From: Epiperipatus broadwayi
Lineage: Eukaryota > Onychophora > Udeonychophora > Euonychophora > Peripatidae
Direction: 5' to 3'
NCBI GenBank assembly: GCA_028023455.1
Contig: JAQFVV010006256.1
Location: forward strand, 1,056,001-1,120,000
Length of the DNA: 64,000 bases
This document shows positions 24,300 to 35,289 of the stretch, piece by piece. How positions within the stretch are numbered: the first letter of the stretch is position 1; each line of letters starts with the position of its first letter. Below the pieces are notes generated by a model, which was not told the origin of the DNA, made no database searches, and saw nothing but the letters and a program-made list of their open reading frames with translations. Position numbers and translations under genes: made by a program.

Positions 24300-24960
24300 T
24301 AATAGTTTCAAAGTCCATGGAAAGATCACATTTGGTTTTTAGTAATAGATGTTGGGAAGTTCTGAATAGCAGCTATTTTATAGGGATGCATTCTCAATTT
24401 TCCCCTGCTTTCCAAATGACCCAAAAATGATATTTCACTTAGTATAAATTTATTCTTTTGCAGGTTCACAGTGATATTTTTTATTTTTTATCAAACACTC
24501 TCCAAAGGTAGAAAGGCATTTGGATGCGACCACCATGTCATCCATGTAACATACCAAATGTTCTTTGATTTCATTGACAAGGTCTCGTCTAAGCATCTCA
24601 TTAGACCAGCTGCACTATTAATAAGTCCAAATGGAACATGTTGAAAAAAATATGGGTATGTTAAATGCCGCATACTGGCGAACCCTAGGATTATTTGCCA
24701 GAAACTAGATATCAGATCTAATGTTGAAACACGCTCTTACCGGCTAAATGTAAAAAAATTTCCTTGATATTGGATGGAGATTGTTTAATGTGCGGGCATC
24801 CAGGCAAATTCTCACAGACCTGTTTTTTGTACCACCTTTAAAGGGTTATTGTAGTGTGAAGGTGTCTTTTTGATGATACTCCATGTCACCATCTGTTCGA
24901 TCTGTTACTCTATAGCAGCTTGATATTGAAAAGGGATCAGGTAAGTCATACTGAAAATAG
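24300..24960 (-). pseudogene. Ty3/gypsy reverse transcriptase relic
   Basis: The translation has FFQHVPFGLINSAAGLMRCL (fingers/palm), then VCYMDDMVVASKCLSTFG, in which the catalytic YMDD (24,537-24,548) survives in a frame one base off from the preceding stretch. Next is FLGHLESRGKLRMHPYKIAA, the usual motif E region. Frameshifts and stops separate the pieces. The upstream fingers region (24,700-24,950) is recognisable only loosely (TFTLQYTL-like scraps). Confidence 0.85.
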
Positions 24961-25035
24961 CTCTCTTCTTTCAGCCTAATATGATGTTTATATTCTTTTA
25001 TTATCCCTGGCATGTTGGAGAAATCCCCCTTTCTC

Positions 25036-25400
25036 TCATTCCTTTGGTTGAGAACATTCCGTCTGTTGAACCTTATCCCTTAACAATTCTTCCTCCATAT
25101 CCACTTCCAAATACATTGCACAGCTATTAGTCAGTGCCTGTTCCACCTGCATCCTAAGATTCTCTTTGTATACTGTAACTCCGCCAGTATCAAAGTTAAT
25201 ACCATTGTGCCGGCTTAAGAAATCTGCCTCTAACACTACATCCTGTAACAATCCTCGTGTAATTAAAAAAGTATGGCCTATTTTTAAGAGATCCCCATGC
25301 TACCTCAAACCATACCTGATATCTCTGTATTTGTATTTTTTTCCATTAGCTAAAAACATTTTTAAAGGCCTAAGAAGTAATTTCAGCCTAATGTGATCTT
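25036..25400 (-). pseudogene. Ty3/gypsy aspartic protease and protease-RT linker relic
   Basis: The open frame at 25,036-25,251 begins with DVVLEADFLSRHNGINFDTG, the conserved second half of retropepsins (the stretch normally reading close to ILG-x-DFL). It continues into a Glu-rich linker (DMEEELLRDKVQ) that normally leads into RT. The DTG active-site loop should lie upstream (about 25,400-25,480), but I could not see it intact. Confidence 0.7.
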
Positions 25401-26361
25401 GTAGTTTCTTATATTATCCACCTCATTGCCACAAATGAAAGCTGGCTATCTGTATCTATTAATGCTATTACTTTATAGCTGACAACAAATATAGTTATTA
25501 AGGGACAGGATCCAGAGTCTGCCTCCATTGCTTCCTTAATAGTACCCATTATTAGACTGGACCTCTTCATTCCCATTACCTCTTACGGGTGTCCGACTAA
25601 GGTTATAGGTTATCGGCACCCTCTGTACGTTAATGGCATAGTTTCTGGGGATAATCTTTTGTTCAGTGTTCTGCCCTTTGATACCGCCCTTGGATCTCTT
25701 GAAGCTTTATTGCCATATATACTAACCGCCTAACTCCTAGGTTGCTCTACCCTTCTCACTTTCTTAGGTGTTTCTGTGAAGTGGGGTATAATCTATAGCT
25801 GTTAGGAATTTGCCATTTTTTCCACTGTGCGGTGCAACATCCCACCATCAACTGTTGTACATTCCTGGGCATATTCTGCTCTGTGATTTGGTTTTAGTGA
25901 AAGGGGATGCGTTTAAAAACTGCAGGTGAGCTACCTGATCCATAAAAAATTGAGTATGCATTTCCTTAGTGACTGAACCATATTTTTCTCCCAGAACTAT
26001 GATAAATTTTCATCCTGCTGCTCCTCTCTCCAGAAGGTTTTGATTAATGCAGTAGCATATTGATCAAATGATTTATTGTGCGTATCCATGTAAATAGTGT
26101 GTAGGTGGCAGGACCTGATCCTGTGGAGCTACCTGCTGAAAACGAAACAACTCTTTCAGACTCTGTGCTCTCAGGCTCTCAACAATCTCCCCCTTGAATG
26201 TCTTGAAACCTGCAGGTTCTTGGTTAACCCTAACAGAACACCTTCCTCATTCTTTCCCATTATTCCTTCACTTCTTGTACTCACTTTCACAACAGATCTC
26301 ATAGAATTCAGATCCTCTTCTCTGAGCTCTGTTAGAGCTAAGTGCACTCCGTCTCTGAGAA

Positions 26362-26901
26362 ATTATTTACATCTTCTCTAACTGATATCTGGCTTTGTAG
26401 CTGCATCATTCATCCTCACTTCTACCTCATTTCCTTGATTTTGATTAACTGTTTTATTCACTTCTGTAATTATCCTTCCTGTCGATGAGGCACTTTTTCC
26501 GGTTACATCTTCATTAAAGCTTTCTAATACCCTGATTGTTTTTGTTCCTTTTTCCATCTATTATTCTCTCCTGCAGCCCTTGTAATTTTTTTATTATGTC
26601 AACTCTCTTTTCTGTAGCCTTTATATTCTCGATTATTTACATCTTCTCTAACTGATATCTGGCTTTGTAGCTGCATCATTCATCCTCACTTCTACCTCAT
26701 TTCCTTGATTTTGATTAACTGTTTTATTCACTTCTGTATTTATCCTTCCTGTCGATGAGGCACTTTTTCCAGTTACATCTTCATTAAAGCTTTCTAATAC
26801 CCTGAATTGTTTTTGTCCCTTTTTCCATCTCTATTATTCTCTCCTGCAGCCCTTGTAATTTTTTTATTATGTCAACTCTCCCTTCCGTAGCCACATATTC
26901 T
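26362..26901. repeat. 270-bp tandem duplication inside gag-like region
   Basis: ATTATTTACATCTTCTCTAA begins both copies at 26,362 and 26,632. They are nearly identical for about 265 bases, with a handful of substitutions and small indels. The period is 270, a multiple of three, so at the time of duplication it would have lengthened the protein by 90 residues in frame. Confidence 0.9.
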
Positions 26902-26909
26902 CGAACTTT

Positions 26910-27238
26910 AAATTCTTCAACTCGCATACCTCCTCCTGTATCCTTTTGCAAGTCTTATTTTTCCTTATTTATTTTTTGCCCTTGATCTTCCTGATGGCCT
27001 CATTCCTTCTCAAGCCCTTGATGAATATGTACTATAACTTTTAGGAGAGATTCTCCCTGCTTCTCTACTTTATCAAATTCTTCAACTCACATACCTCCTC
27101 CTGTATCCTTTTGCAAGTCTTAGTTTTCCTGTTTATTTTTTCCCTTGCTCTTCCTGATGGCCTCATTCCTTCTCAAGCCCTTGATGAATATGTACTATAA
27201 CTTTTAGGAGAGATTCTCCCTGCTTCTCTACTTTATCT
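26910..27238. repeat. 165-bp tandem duplication inside gag-like region
   Basis: AAATTCTTCAACTC at 26,910 recurs at 27,075, and both copies end in GCTTCTCTACTTTATC. The period of 165 is also a multiple of three (55 residues). Copies differ by few bases. On the minus strand they encode a charged, coiled-coil-like segment. Confidence 0.9.
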
Positions 27239-27699
27239 CTTAATAGTATCACATTCCCTTTTATCACATGAAGATTTTTTTAATCTTTTTCTCGTATGCA
27301 TTTAAGAATGGTTAAATTATTCATTTTCTGTTCTAGGGCCTGAAATCTATGACCTATTTTCTCATCTCTAGTTTCCAACATCTGTCCTATACTTTTTAGC
27401 ATTTCCTCTTTGTTTTTTTCTTTCTCTCCTCTTTCTTTCGTCTTTTTTCTCTTTTTCTTCCCTCTTTTTTCTCTCTTTCATTTTTAACCTTCTTTTTTTT
27501 TTTTTGCTTCTCTCACCTGTTGCCTTATACTTACCATGATCTGTTCTATGTTTGCACGCTCTTCCTTTTCAAACTGATCCATCAGGGTGCTGAACTCTCC
27601 CTAAGTTCACCCTCTATGTGTCCACTTATGTTTGCCTCTATCTCATCTCTGTACTACTACTATCTCCTATATCCCTGATATGATTTTTCCCATTATTTC

Positions 27700-28066
27700 T
27701 TAACTCTCTCCATTCTATCCTTCAACTCATTTCATCTTCCCTTACCTGTCCTTCCACACTACTATCTATTATTTACTATGCTTTGGCTGATTTTACAAAA
27801 GTTTATTATAACTCTTCTATAACTGCTGACTTTACAAAGTTTTTATTATACTTTCCTATAACAGCTGACTTTTCAAAGGTTTATTCTACTTTGCTATAAT
27901 GACTGACTTGCCATCCTCCCCTTTGAAAAATTACATTTTCTAACTCTGCCTTTCAATTTACTTTAGCTTGAAATGCCTCCTTAGCATAACCAAACTTAAT
28001 ACTAAAATGCTAATAGATAAAATTCATCTTACCCTGCTTCTATTGTGGTCTGCAGAATTTATAGTT
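27700..28066. other. Gag-proximal DNA with a short degenerate repeat
   Basis: A pyrimidine-rich stretch continues from the gag-like region. At 27,790-27,910 an element resembling TTTACAAAGTTTATTATA...CTATAACTGCTGAC occurs about three times at a spacing near 55 bases with divergence. No ORF was recognised. Confidence 0.45.
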
Positions 28067-28404
28067 GTATTATCATCATCATTATTATTATTTTTTTATC
28101 AATCGATGATTGTTTTTACGTGACTTTACAATTTTGCACACCAGGTATGTGTATATAATCATTTGTCTTGCCCAATTTTTTATTATTTCTGGCTTATTTA
28201 AATTCTCGAATCATATAATAAAATTTTACAATTTGGTATTATCATCATCATTATTATTATTTTTTTATCAATCGATGATTGTTTTTACGTGACTTTACAA
28301 TTTTGCACACCAGGTATGTGTATATAATCATTTGTCTTGCCCAATTTTTTATTATTTCTGGCTTATTTAAATTCTCGAATCATATAATAAAATTTTACAA
28401 TTTG
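28067..28404. repeat. Perfect 169-bp tandem duplication
   Basis: GTATTATCATCATCATTATT begins both copies (28,067 and 28,236), and the full 169-base units look identical throughout, ending AATTTTACAATTTG. Either this is a very recent duplication or it is an assembly or read artefact. Confidence 0.95.
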
Positions 28405-29598
28405 TGAATTCTTTAAAACTTTCTCCCTCTGACAGCACATTTATATGAGGATAATTTTAACCTATTCCAATTACCTCAGGCGCGAGCTGTCAGTAGGTAA
28501 TATAGTCACAGTGTCATAACAATTTAAATTACCAAACAATCAGTCTCGAGTTAAATGGTTTAAATTATATACCCAAATTTTTGTTCTCTAGTGAAAACTT
28601 CCCGTATCTGTCTATTATCCACGCTCTGCAGTTTAAGGTTGAGTAAAGTAATTAAAAGAGAAAAATTCCCTGCAGCCATTTCCAGGAAAACTAATTGTTA
28701 TATTGTAGTACGATTAATATTAAGAAAAATACGTTTAAAACTGTACTCCAGAAGTTAAAAGTGTTAAATAATTACATGTGAAAGTAAATGAGTTGATTTA
28801 ATAAAAATGAAAATTAGAAATTACAAATGGTTTTTCGTATAGATATTTTATAAAAAGCAAGGTGTAAAACAAAATGGAAGATCCGAATAAATAATTAATT
28901 AAACGAAGGATTAAAAATGTAAATAACAATTTAATTAATTAGTTCAGAAATAAGCCCAGAATATTTTGGTGATTAAAACTGATAAGGAATAAACAATAGA
29001 ACAAAAAGTAAATATAATCTAGCAGAGAAAGGACAGATTAGAGTCAGTCCTGATTTTCTGAGAGACTTAAGTGTAGAGCGAATTCAGAACAGGACCAACG
29101 ATGGGAGGAGAACCAAATATTCGGGTCTGAAGGTACCAAAGACCGACCTAGGGTAATTATACAGACTATACCTGTCTTACTATTTTTGTAAGCCTTATAG
29201 GCGCTAGTAGAACTAATGATAATTCTGTTTATAAATGATTGTTATTTTTCATACTAATAAAATCTTGTATCTGTTAAGTGGGATATCTTAATTTTATGCA
29301 AGAGAGTAATAGTTACTTGAATTAGGTGTATTTGGTTGTTTCTCGTAAGTAACATTAAATCAAGTACATCATACTAATAAAACTATTGTTGAACATAATT
29401 CTAAGTATGCAAAAACTAATTTCTATTCAGGGTATGTGGGTGATTTACTTCAAAAATCTCATTACGGCGTCATCTCTGAGAAAAAATTTACATTTATAAC
29501 TATGACTGCACTGAAAACAAATAATTCAGGGTCGTGTAGAAAACCAATTCAGCCATATGTTGATGCGCCATCTCGGGGAAAAAACAAACTATATAATA
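28405..29598. other. Mixed DNA upstream of the gypsy element; possible 5' LTR area
   Basis: If the minus-strand gypsy element kept its 5' LTR it would lie here. A more complex patch at 28,430-28,520 (with CAGGCGCGAGCTGTCAGTAG) and another at 29,040-29,180 (with AGACCGACCTAGGG) are candidates, but no repeat of the 3' side is visible. The ORF at 29,436-29,741 overlaps repeat R1 and shows no family signature. Confidence 0.35.
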
Positions 29599-30075
29599 GT
29601 CATATCTATATTTGGGCAACAAAATCTAGAGTTTTGGCAAATTATCCCAAGGCTGATCAGAATAAGGTTGTGGAGATCTCAGGTCCAATCTCACCCCAGT
29701 TCCCTTCACCAACACTCAGAGATCTATCACCTTACAGATAACATATATGAGGTTACACTCACAATTCTTTAATTCACATTCTGGCTGTAACACTGTGGTA
29801 GAACATGAGACCAAAAATTTACTAAACAGAGACTAGACTTACATAAATAAATACACTAATAAAATATAACTATATGGGAGATATTATCTAACAAACTGAT
29901 ATCACTAAATTTTGACTGATTCTGTAATAACAATGAGCAAGAAATAAGATACTAAGTGTAATTATGTTTTATAAATTTTAATATGAGCCAAAATTTAAGA
30001 AAAAATAAATATAGATAATATATAAAATGAAATATATGGCTATCTCACATGCAGGTGAGGATAATGTTCATAGGG
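29599..30075 (+). repeat. Interspersed repeat R1, copy 2 (uninterrupted)
   Basis: It aligns with copy 1 (13,544-13,965 plus 15,138-15,194) along its entire length, including GACTGATTCT and CAATGAGCAAGAAAT. It lacks the 1,172-bp Tigger-like insertion, the site of which corresponds to GATAATATATAAAATG near 30,014-30,029. It gives the pre-insertion state of that site. Confidence 0.8.
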
Positions 30076-30805
30076 TATTGTAATGGTCTGGTCAATGATG
30101 TGGGAAGAGAAGGTTGCATCTAACTACGGTTTGACCTAGGGGCTTCGAGTAGAATGCTGGAGATGACACGATGAAGTACATAACCTATGATTGCACCTTT
30201 TTTTTCCAATAGACCAGTTTAACACTCATTTATTAAATTCAGATGCAGTTTGAGTGTTCGAACTCAGGGAGAGTTCGCCTTTGACAGGGTATACTTGCAC
30301 ATACTAATGATTAGATCCTCTTCTCAAAGCTTTTATTAATAAACTACCTATGCCTAAAATCTTTAATAATTCATTAATCAATATGTGTAAAATAATGAGA
30401 TGTGTTTGCATATATGTATAAGGCATTGTCTTTGTCGATGAATGCAAGGAATGGATTAATAAACTTAAGAGACTATAGTAATTTCAACAAGTTTTATAAC
30501 ATAAAATAAAATATGAGAACATTAATATAAAAAAAAGGAATAATCTAATGTTTAGTTAATATTTACAAATTCTGGATTAAAAAAAGAAAGAAGTGCATGT
30601 AATTTAAATGCCAATGATGAACATCTATCATTTCTACAACTTAATAATTTATACTTGCCTCCTATTATCCCCATGATAGAGATCCATACTAAGGACATTT
30701 CTATATACAAAGTAATGATAAGCAAAATAAAGTTTTAACATGATTATTTTGTAAACTTGGAATTAACTAACTAAGCTATATATTTACATTTTGATATATA
30801 CATCA
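30076..30805. other. Unassigned, G+C-richer patch then AT-rich DNA
   Basis: 30,085-30,320 is more complex, with GTTTGACCTAGGGG and GTGTTCGAACTC motifs, and may be a transposon scrap joined to R1. From 30,320 on it is A+T-rich with no recognisable feature. Confidence 0.35.
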
Positions 30806-31014
30806 AATAGTCCAGTTTCAGTGGGTGAAAATTGATTACCTGAAGACCTCCCTCTCTGTTGACAAGTTAAATGTATCTCACAAGACAAAAGGAAAGTAAG
30901 TACATTCAGTGAATAGTCCAGTTTCAGTGGGTGAAAATTGATTACCTGAAGACCTCCCTCTCTGACAAGTTAAATGTATTTCACAAGACAAAAGGAAAGT
31001 AAGTACTTTCAGTG
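30806..31014. repeat. 106-bp tandem duplication
   Basis: AATAGTCCAGTTTCAGTGGG begins at 30,806 and 30,912. The second unit lacks three bases (in the CTGTTGACAAG region) and differs at two or three others. Copies end in AAGTAAGTAC-TTTCAGTGAAT. A recent duplication. Confidence 0.92.
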
Positions 31015-32476
31015 AATTAATCATTTTCACAGAATAAATCCAAGTAACAATTAAAATTTGTCCTGTCAGTGTATGAGACAATGTTTTAAAATAAAACTCA
31101 CCTCAAATTTCTAATAGTCTTCACTGTAGTGACAAATGAAAGTCAAATACTAATAAAGGGAAAATTTAATATCAATTTGCAATAAATAAATTTTATAAAA
31201 ATAAACAAATTGACCAATATGAATTACTAAAAAAAAACATTATCACTGTTGTGGAAGCACTGCATCACTTATCAGATAATAACCACTAATAAGAAATGCA
31301 ACACAAATAATGTAGCTATGTTGAAAATTGAACATACAATTATCTTTTGATATATAGAGTCAATGAATGTCACAGTGATTTCATTGTTTAAATTGTATTT
31401 ATATTGGAAGATAAAATGTATTATACAATTTCATCTTTTGAGTTATGTTTATTAGAATAATTGTATATATTTTTTATTATAAGTAAGATTAAATGAAGTT
31501 CAAACAATGAAATGTCAATCTCCAACTGTTTAAACTGGATTTCTTTTTTTTTTTTTATCCCTTCAGCTGAAAATTGATTCAGAAATATTAAGCTCCTAAA
31601 TTCTGCTACTGATCCTGTATTTCTATTTTTAATTTTTATTAAAGAAGGTCAATTATCACAAATGTATTGACCAAGTCTTAAATAATGTGAATGGTTTTTA
31701 ATTATTGGTTTTTGTAAATAAAATTTAAAATATTAAAAAAGTTATAGAATTACAAAAGTGTGGATCCTGTAAATCTATATAAATTCTTAAAGTCTGAAGT
31801 ATTTTTGTGAACATTGTATATATATATATATATATATTTGTTAAGATTTATATTTAACTGGATTATCTTTTGTATTTTTCTATACTATTTAAAGTGTATC
31901 TTTCTTAAGATATATTTAATATCACGAGAAATGTCTCATTGATCTATGTATAAATATATATTTTTAAGCAGTAAAATTAAATTTTGTAAAATTAAACCAC
32001 AAGCATGATTTAATAATTTTTTGTTTATGTTAATATTCTTATTAATAGAAATTATAGGCACAAATTTAATATCTTTTCTATCATATAAATGGTATGTCAA
32101 GTAAACTAATGACTTTCAGATGCAAATTTATTTAAATTCTAATTTTTGAAAAAAGACAGTTCTAGAAATTATAAATATATGTTTTAGAAAATCATTTTGA
32201 ACTACATGTGTGTATATATAAAATATCAAAAGCTAAAAAAAGTTAACAAATGTTAGAATTATGAGATAGTAAGTTATATATTTTTGTGCTTGATATTATT
32301 TTGCACTTGAGAAATCTACCTTGGCAGTGAAGCCATTGCTTGTGAATTTTTATTTTGATTATTTTTAAATTCTGAATTGATGTAATTTCTGTGTGTTTGT
32401 GTGTATATATATATATATTAAAGTTATACCCAGATTCACAACCAACACAGACTAAACACAGAAAATAAACTCAATA
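31015..32476. other. AT-rich DNA, simple repeats only
   Basis: It contains a (TA)n run at 31,817-31,837 and a (TG)n/(TA)n run at about 32,395-32,420. No gene, transposon terminus or tRNA-like sequence recognised. Confidence 0.5.
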
Positions 32477-33044
32477 TAATGCAATCCTCCAGTGCCCACC
32501 TTTTATCTCTACTTAACTACAAAACTATGAGAATAAAATTGAAAACACAATAATGTTTTTAATCTAAGCTCAATAGCTTATATAGTCATATGGGTCTGAA
32601 CCCATTACCCATATATTTTGGTGTCTGGCTCTTTTACAACCATAGCCACCACTATTCTATTAGGCAGGATTGGTGTTAAACCATTAAACATCACATGATC
32701 ACTATATCGTATGCTAGCACATTACTGTTATTAAAACAGGCAAAACTTTCCATATAGTAGTGCCAACCAGAGTAATAATATTGAAAATATTGTTTTCAAT
32801 TTTATTCTCATAGTTTTATAGTTAAGTAGAGATAAAAGGTGGTTGCTGGAGGGTTGCATTAGATCCTAAGATCTAGGTGCAGTACTCTCAGATCCAAAGC
32901 TCCTCACTGATGAAGGTCACTAGCCAGAAACTACTCTGGGGATATTGTATGAGTAGGCATTAGATAGGGATTTTATGCACAAGCCTCCTGGCATCCATTG
33001 ATTACTCTGGTTGGCACTACTGTATGGAGAGTTTTGCCTGTTTT
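32477..33044. repeat. Two interleaved inverted repeats (A...B A'...B')
   Basis: Arm A (32,477-32,553, with CTACTTAACTACAAAACTAT) is inverted at A' (about 32,787-32,861) with roughly 90% identity. Arm B (32,733-32,777, with GTAGTGCCAACCAGAGTAAT) is inverted at B' (33,000-33,044) with three or so mismatches. The order is A, B, A', B', so the pairs cross over each other and are not nested. No coding frame or TSD seen. Probably two overlapping palindromic MITEs or a rearranged one. Confidence 0.8.
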
Positions 33045-34790
33045 AGATGCTCAATGGGTGTTACATTATGTGAACAAGTTAATAAAGTATAGATGCACCT
33101 ATGTCAATGGAAATACCCATATACCGTGTAAATAATCATTTTATTGCATTTGACAACATATAGTCATAAAGCTACATTTAATAATTCTTATTTATGTACT
33201 GTTATGATTACTATTGATTGAAGTCCATTGCATGATTGGAAATTTATTATTAAAATAAATGAATCTTAAACAATTATTTAATATTTTTGCTGTAACATTA
33301 TTATTATTTTGGTTTAGTTATTTAGTTAATTGATAACACATGTTGAGGATAGACATATGTGATCATCATAAGGCAGGTGGTTGGTTGCAATCAGCATAGT
33401 TGGTTGCAATTGTCATCGATTTGATTTAATGTCACAAGTAGTAATGAACCAAGTATACATGCCTGTTTAGATGGGGTGGGTATGGCTTGTTTTGGTTGAT
33501 CATGGGATATTTATCAAACTGATGACTGTACAAGGTATCAATATGAATGTTATGGTGGTGGTTTATTTTAGCATTTATTAATTGTTATAGAGCTATATAA
33601 AAGTAGCACCACATCCATAACCAAATTGAATGTGGAAATATAGGTTATATAGTTAGAGTGAATATTGATGTGACATATGGGGCTTAAGGTATGTCCCAGG
33701 TCTCGTGTTTCCAACAAAGGGATTTAATTATATGCCCTAAATTTATGAGTTTAATTGGAAAATGGATGAGCAAGCAATTACATAGATGATGATGATCAGG
33801 GTTGGTCTTTTATAAGGGGGGATCAATATGGTGATAATTAATTGTAGCACATTTGATATTGACTGGTACAGAGGGAGCCAGGTGTTGTATAAATAGTATT
33901 GATGAGAATGGGGGAGATTTGGTAATCGATGAAATGGTTGTCCCAGCTTTGAGATCAAGATACCCATAAGATCTGTGTGGTCATAGGTTTGGGTGGAGTA
34001 GGAATGTTAGTATGAGAAAGAGACTAGATACCATTTTGAATCTGCTTAAACCAATAAATCTCACAAGCTAGCCCTAGCTAACAGATACTCCTCCTGAATA
34101 GGGTTTCCCATTAAATTAGAATGGCTGGTAACATAATAATAGTTATAAGTGGAGCCCTGAACCCGTCCATAATTGTTTATTATATGGTAACACTTATTGG
34201 TTAGTTCTGTTTCATTCGACATTATGTACTGTTGCAATATATATAGTTATTGGCTTTCTACAAATACAATAATTACTCAACAATACATTCACTTATCAAA
34301 GATAAAAAATTTGTTAAAAAAATTTTTGTTTTAACATCTTGCTTTGGATCAAAAAAATTCTAAATCTTTTTGAATGGTATTCAAACAAGATAAGAATGAA
34401 AAGTAATGAACTGTTACAAATGAAATATTGATCTAATTGAATAATTGTTTAAAACTATAAATTTTCTGGTTTTTGTATTTCTGTAATCATGATAGTTAAT
34501 TTCTTTAACATCATGGCAACAAGTATATGAGCAAAGGAAATGATTATTTATAGACATAAGTGTTAATAATAACCCCATATATTTAATATTAAAGTATCCA
34601 GTCAAATTTTGCCATCTCAAAGTAAATTTTTTTCAACTTTTAGTCAATATGACAATGATTTGACTGCAAGATAAAAAAATTTAAGGATCTGAATTAGTTT
34701 ATATTGTACTCTAAGATGTTTAATAAAAATATAGGAATTTGCATTTAATAAAATGTATTAAATTTTACACGTGAAAATAAATGTGCGTTT
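33045..34790. other. Unassigned DNA, partly more complex than surroundings
   Basis: 33,340-34,150 is less A+T-biased and contains GCTATATAAAAGTAGCACC near 33,590. A 74-codon minus-strand ORF (33,743-33,967) ends in a hydrophobic run LIIIIYVIACSSIFQLNS. I considered an organelle-derived insert but could not support it. The flanks are A+T-rich. Confidence 0.35.
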
Positions 34791-34805
34791 TCAAATACTA
34801 TTGTT

Positions 34806-34920
34806 TTTTTTTCTCTTTTTTTCATGTCATAGCATCGGCCGGGATGCGAACCAACACCTGTCTGCAACCAACTATTTGCTTGCAAGGCAAGTGCGATGAC
34901 CTTGGCTAACAATGCTTGAC
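34806..34920 (-). mobile_element. tRNA-Ala-like SINE/retroposon with 15-bp target duplication
   Basis: On the minus strand: GTCAAGCATTG, a tRNA-like body with anticodon loop CTTGCAA (anticodon TGC, Ala), a T-arm-like GGTTCGCATCCC, then CGATGCTATGAC and an A-rich tail. AGCATTG pairs with CGATGCT as a 7-bp acceptor stem, extended by GTCA/TGAC. Perfect 15-base repeats TCAAATACTATTGTT flank it (34,791-34,805 and 34,921-34,935), with the tail next to one of them. That shows retroposition of a tRNA-like RNA. The T stem has mismatches, so it is not a working tRNA gene. Confidence 0.85.
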
Positions 34921-35289
34921 TCAAATACTATTGTTAATTTGCAAATTCTATTAGCATAGGCAACTAACTGCCTTTATCAGAAGTTGTTAATGTTAAAAAT
35001 TATAAAATATATCACAAGATCTTGTCATAATTTCGATAAAGACATCAATGTCAGTTAATTATCAAGGAAACTAGAGATTCTAAACCGAGATAGATTCATC
35101 CAGAAACATATTAATTTTTCAGTTCCACCATTGTATATTTTAAATAATTTCTTTTAATTATGAAAAAATAGCATGAATTTTGTTAAAATAAACTTTAATA
35201 TGCTCAAAGTGTAGGATATTTATATATAGTAAGAAAATCAAGTCATACATCACATGACTTAACTTATTAAGCCTGCACTACAAATGTAA

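Larger units (their letters stand above)
25400..27700 (-). pseudogene. Gag-like region of the gypsy element
   Basis: The minus-strand translation is rich in Lys/Glu/Gln and heptad-like sequence: DQFEKEERANIEQIMVSIRQ near 27,570, then MLETRDEKIGHRFQALEQKM, then DKVEKQGESLLKVIVHIHQG. A capsid-like stretch follows (SLKELFRFQQVAPQDQ, then KYGSVTKEMHTQFFMDQVAH) near 26,150-25,950. No intact zinc knuckle was seen. Many stops and frameshifts are present. Its position before the protease and RT on the same strand supports gag. Two internal tandem duplications (270 and 165 bases) lie inside it. Confidence 0.6.

Noticed and set aside
28020-28420. Repeated units considered as a CRISPR-like array
   Set aside because: There are only two long identical tandem units with no spacers, in eukaryotic DNA.
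33743-33967. Hydrophobic minus-strand ORF that looked like a mitochondrial ND-type segment (nuclear mitochondrial insert)
   Set aside because: Only one short hydrophobic run fits. No neighbouring mitochondrial gene, tRNA or rRNA motif could be read in the 33.3-34.2 kb segment.
34806-34920. Functional tRNA-Ala gene
   Set aside because: The T stem is mismatched, the acceptor is extended by GTCA/TGAC, an A-rich tail follows and a 15-base target duplication flanks it. It is a retroposon.
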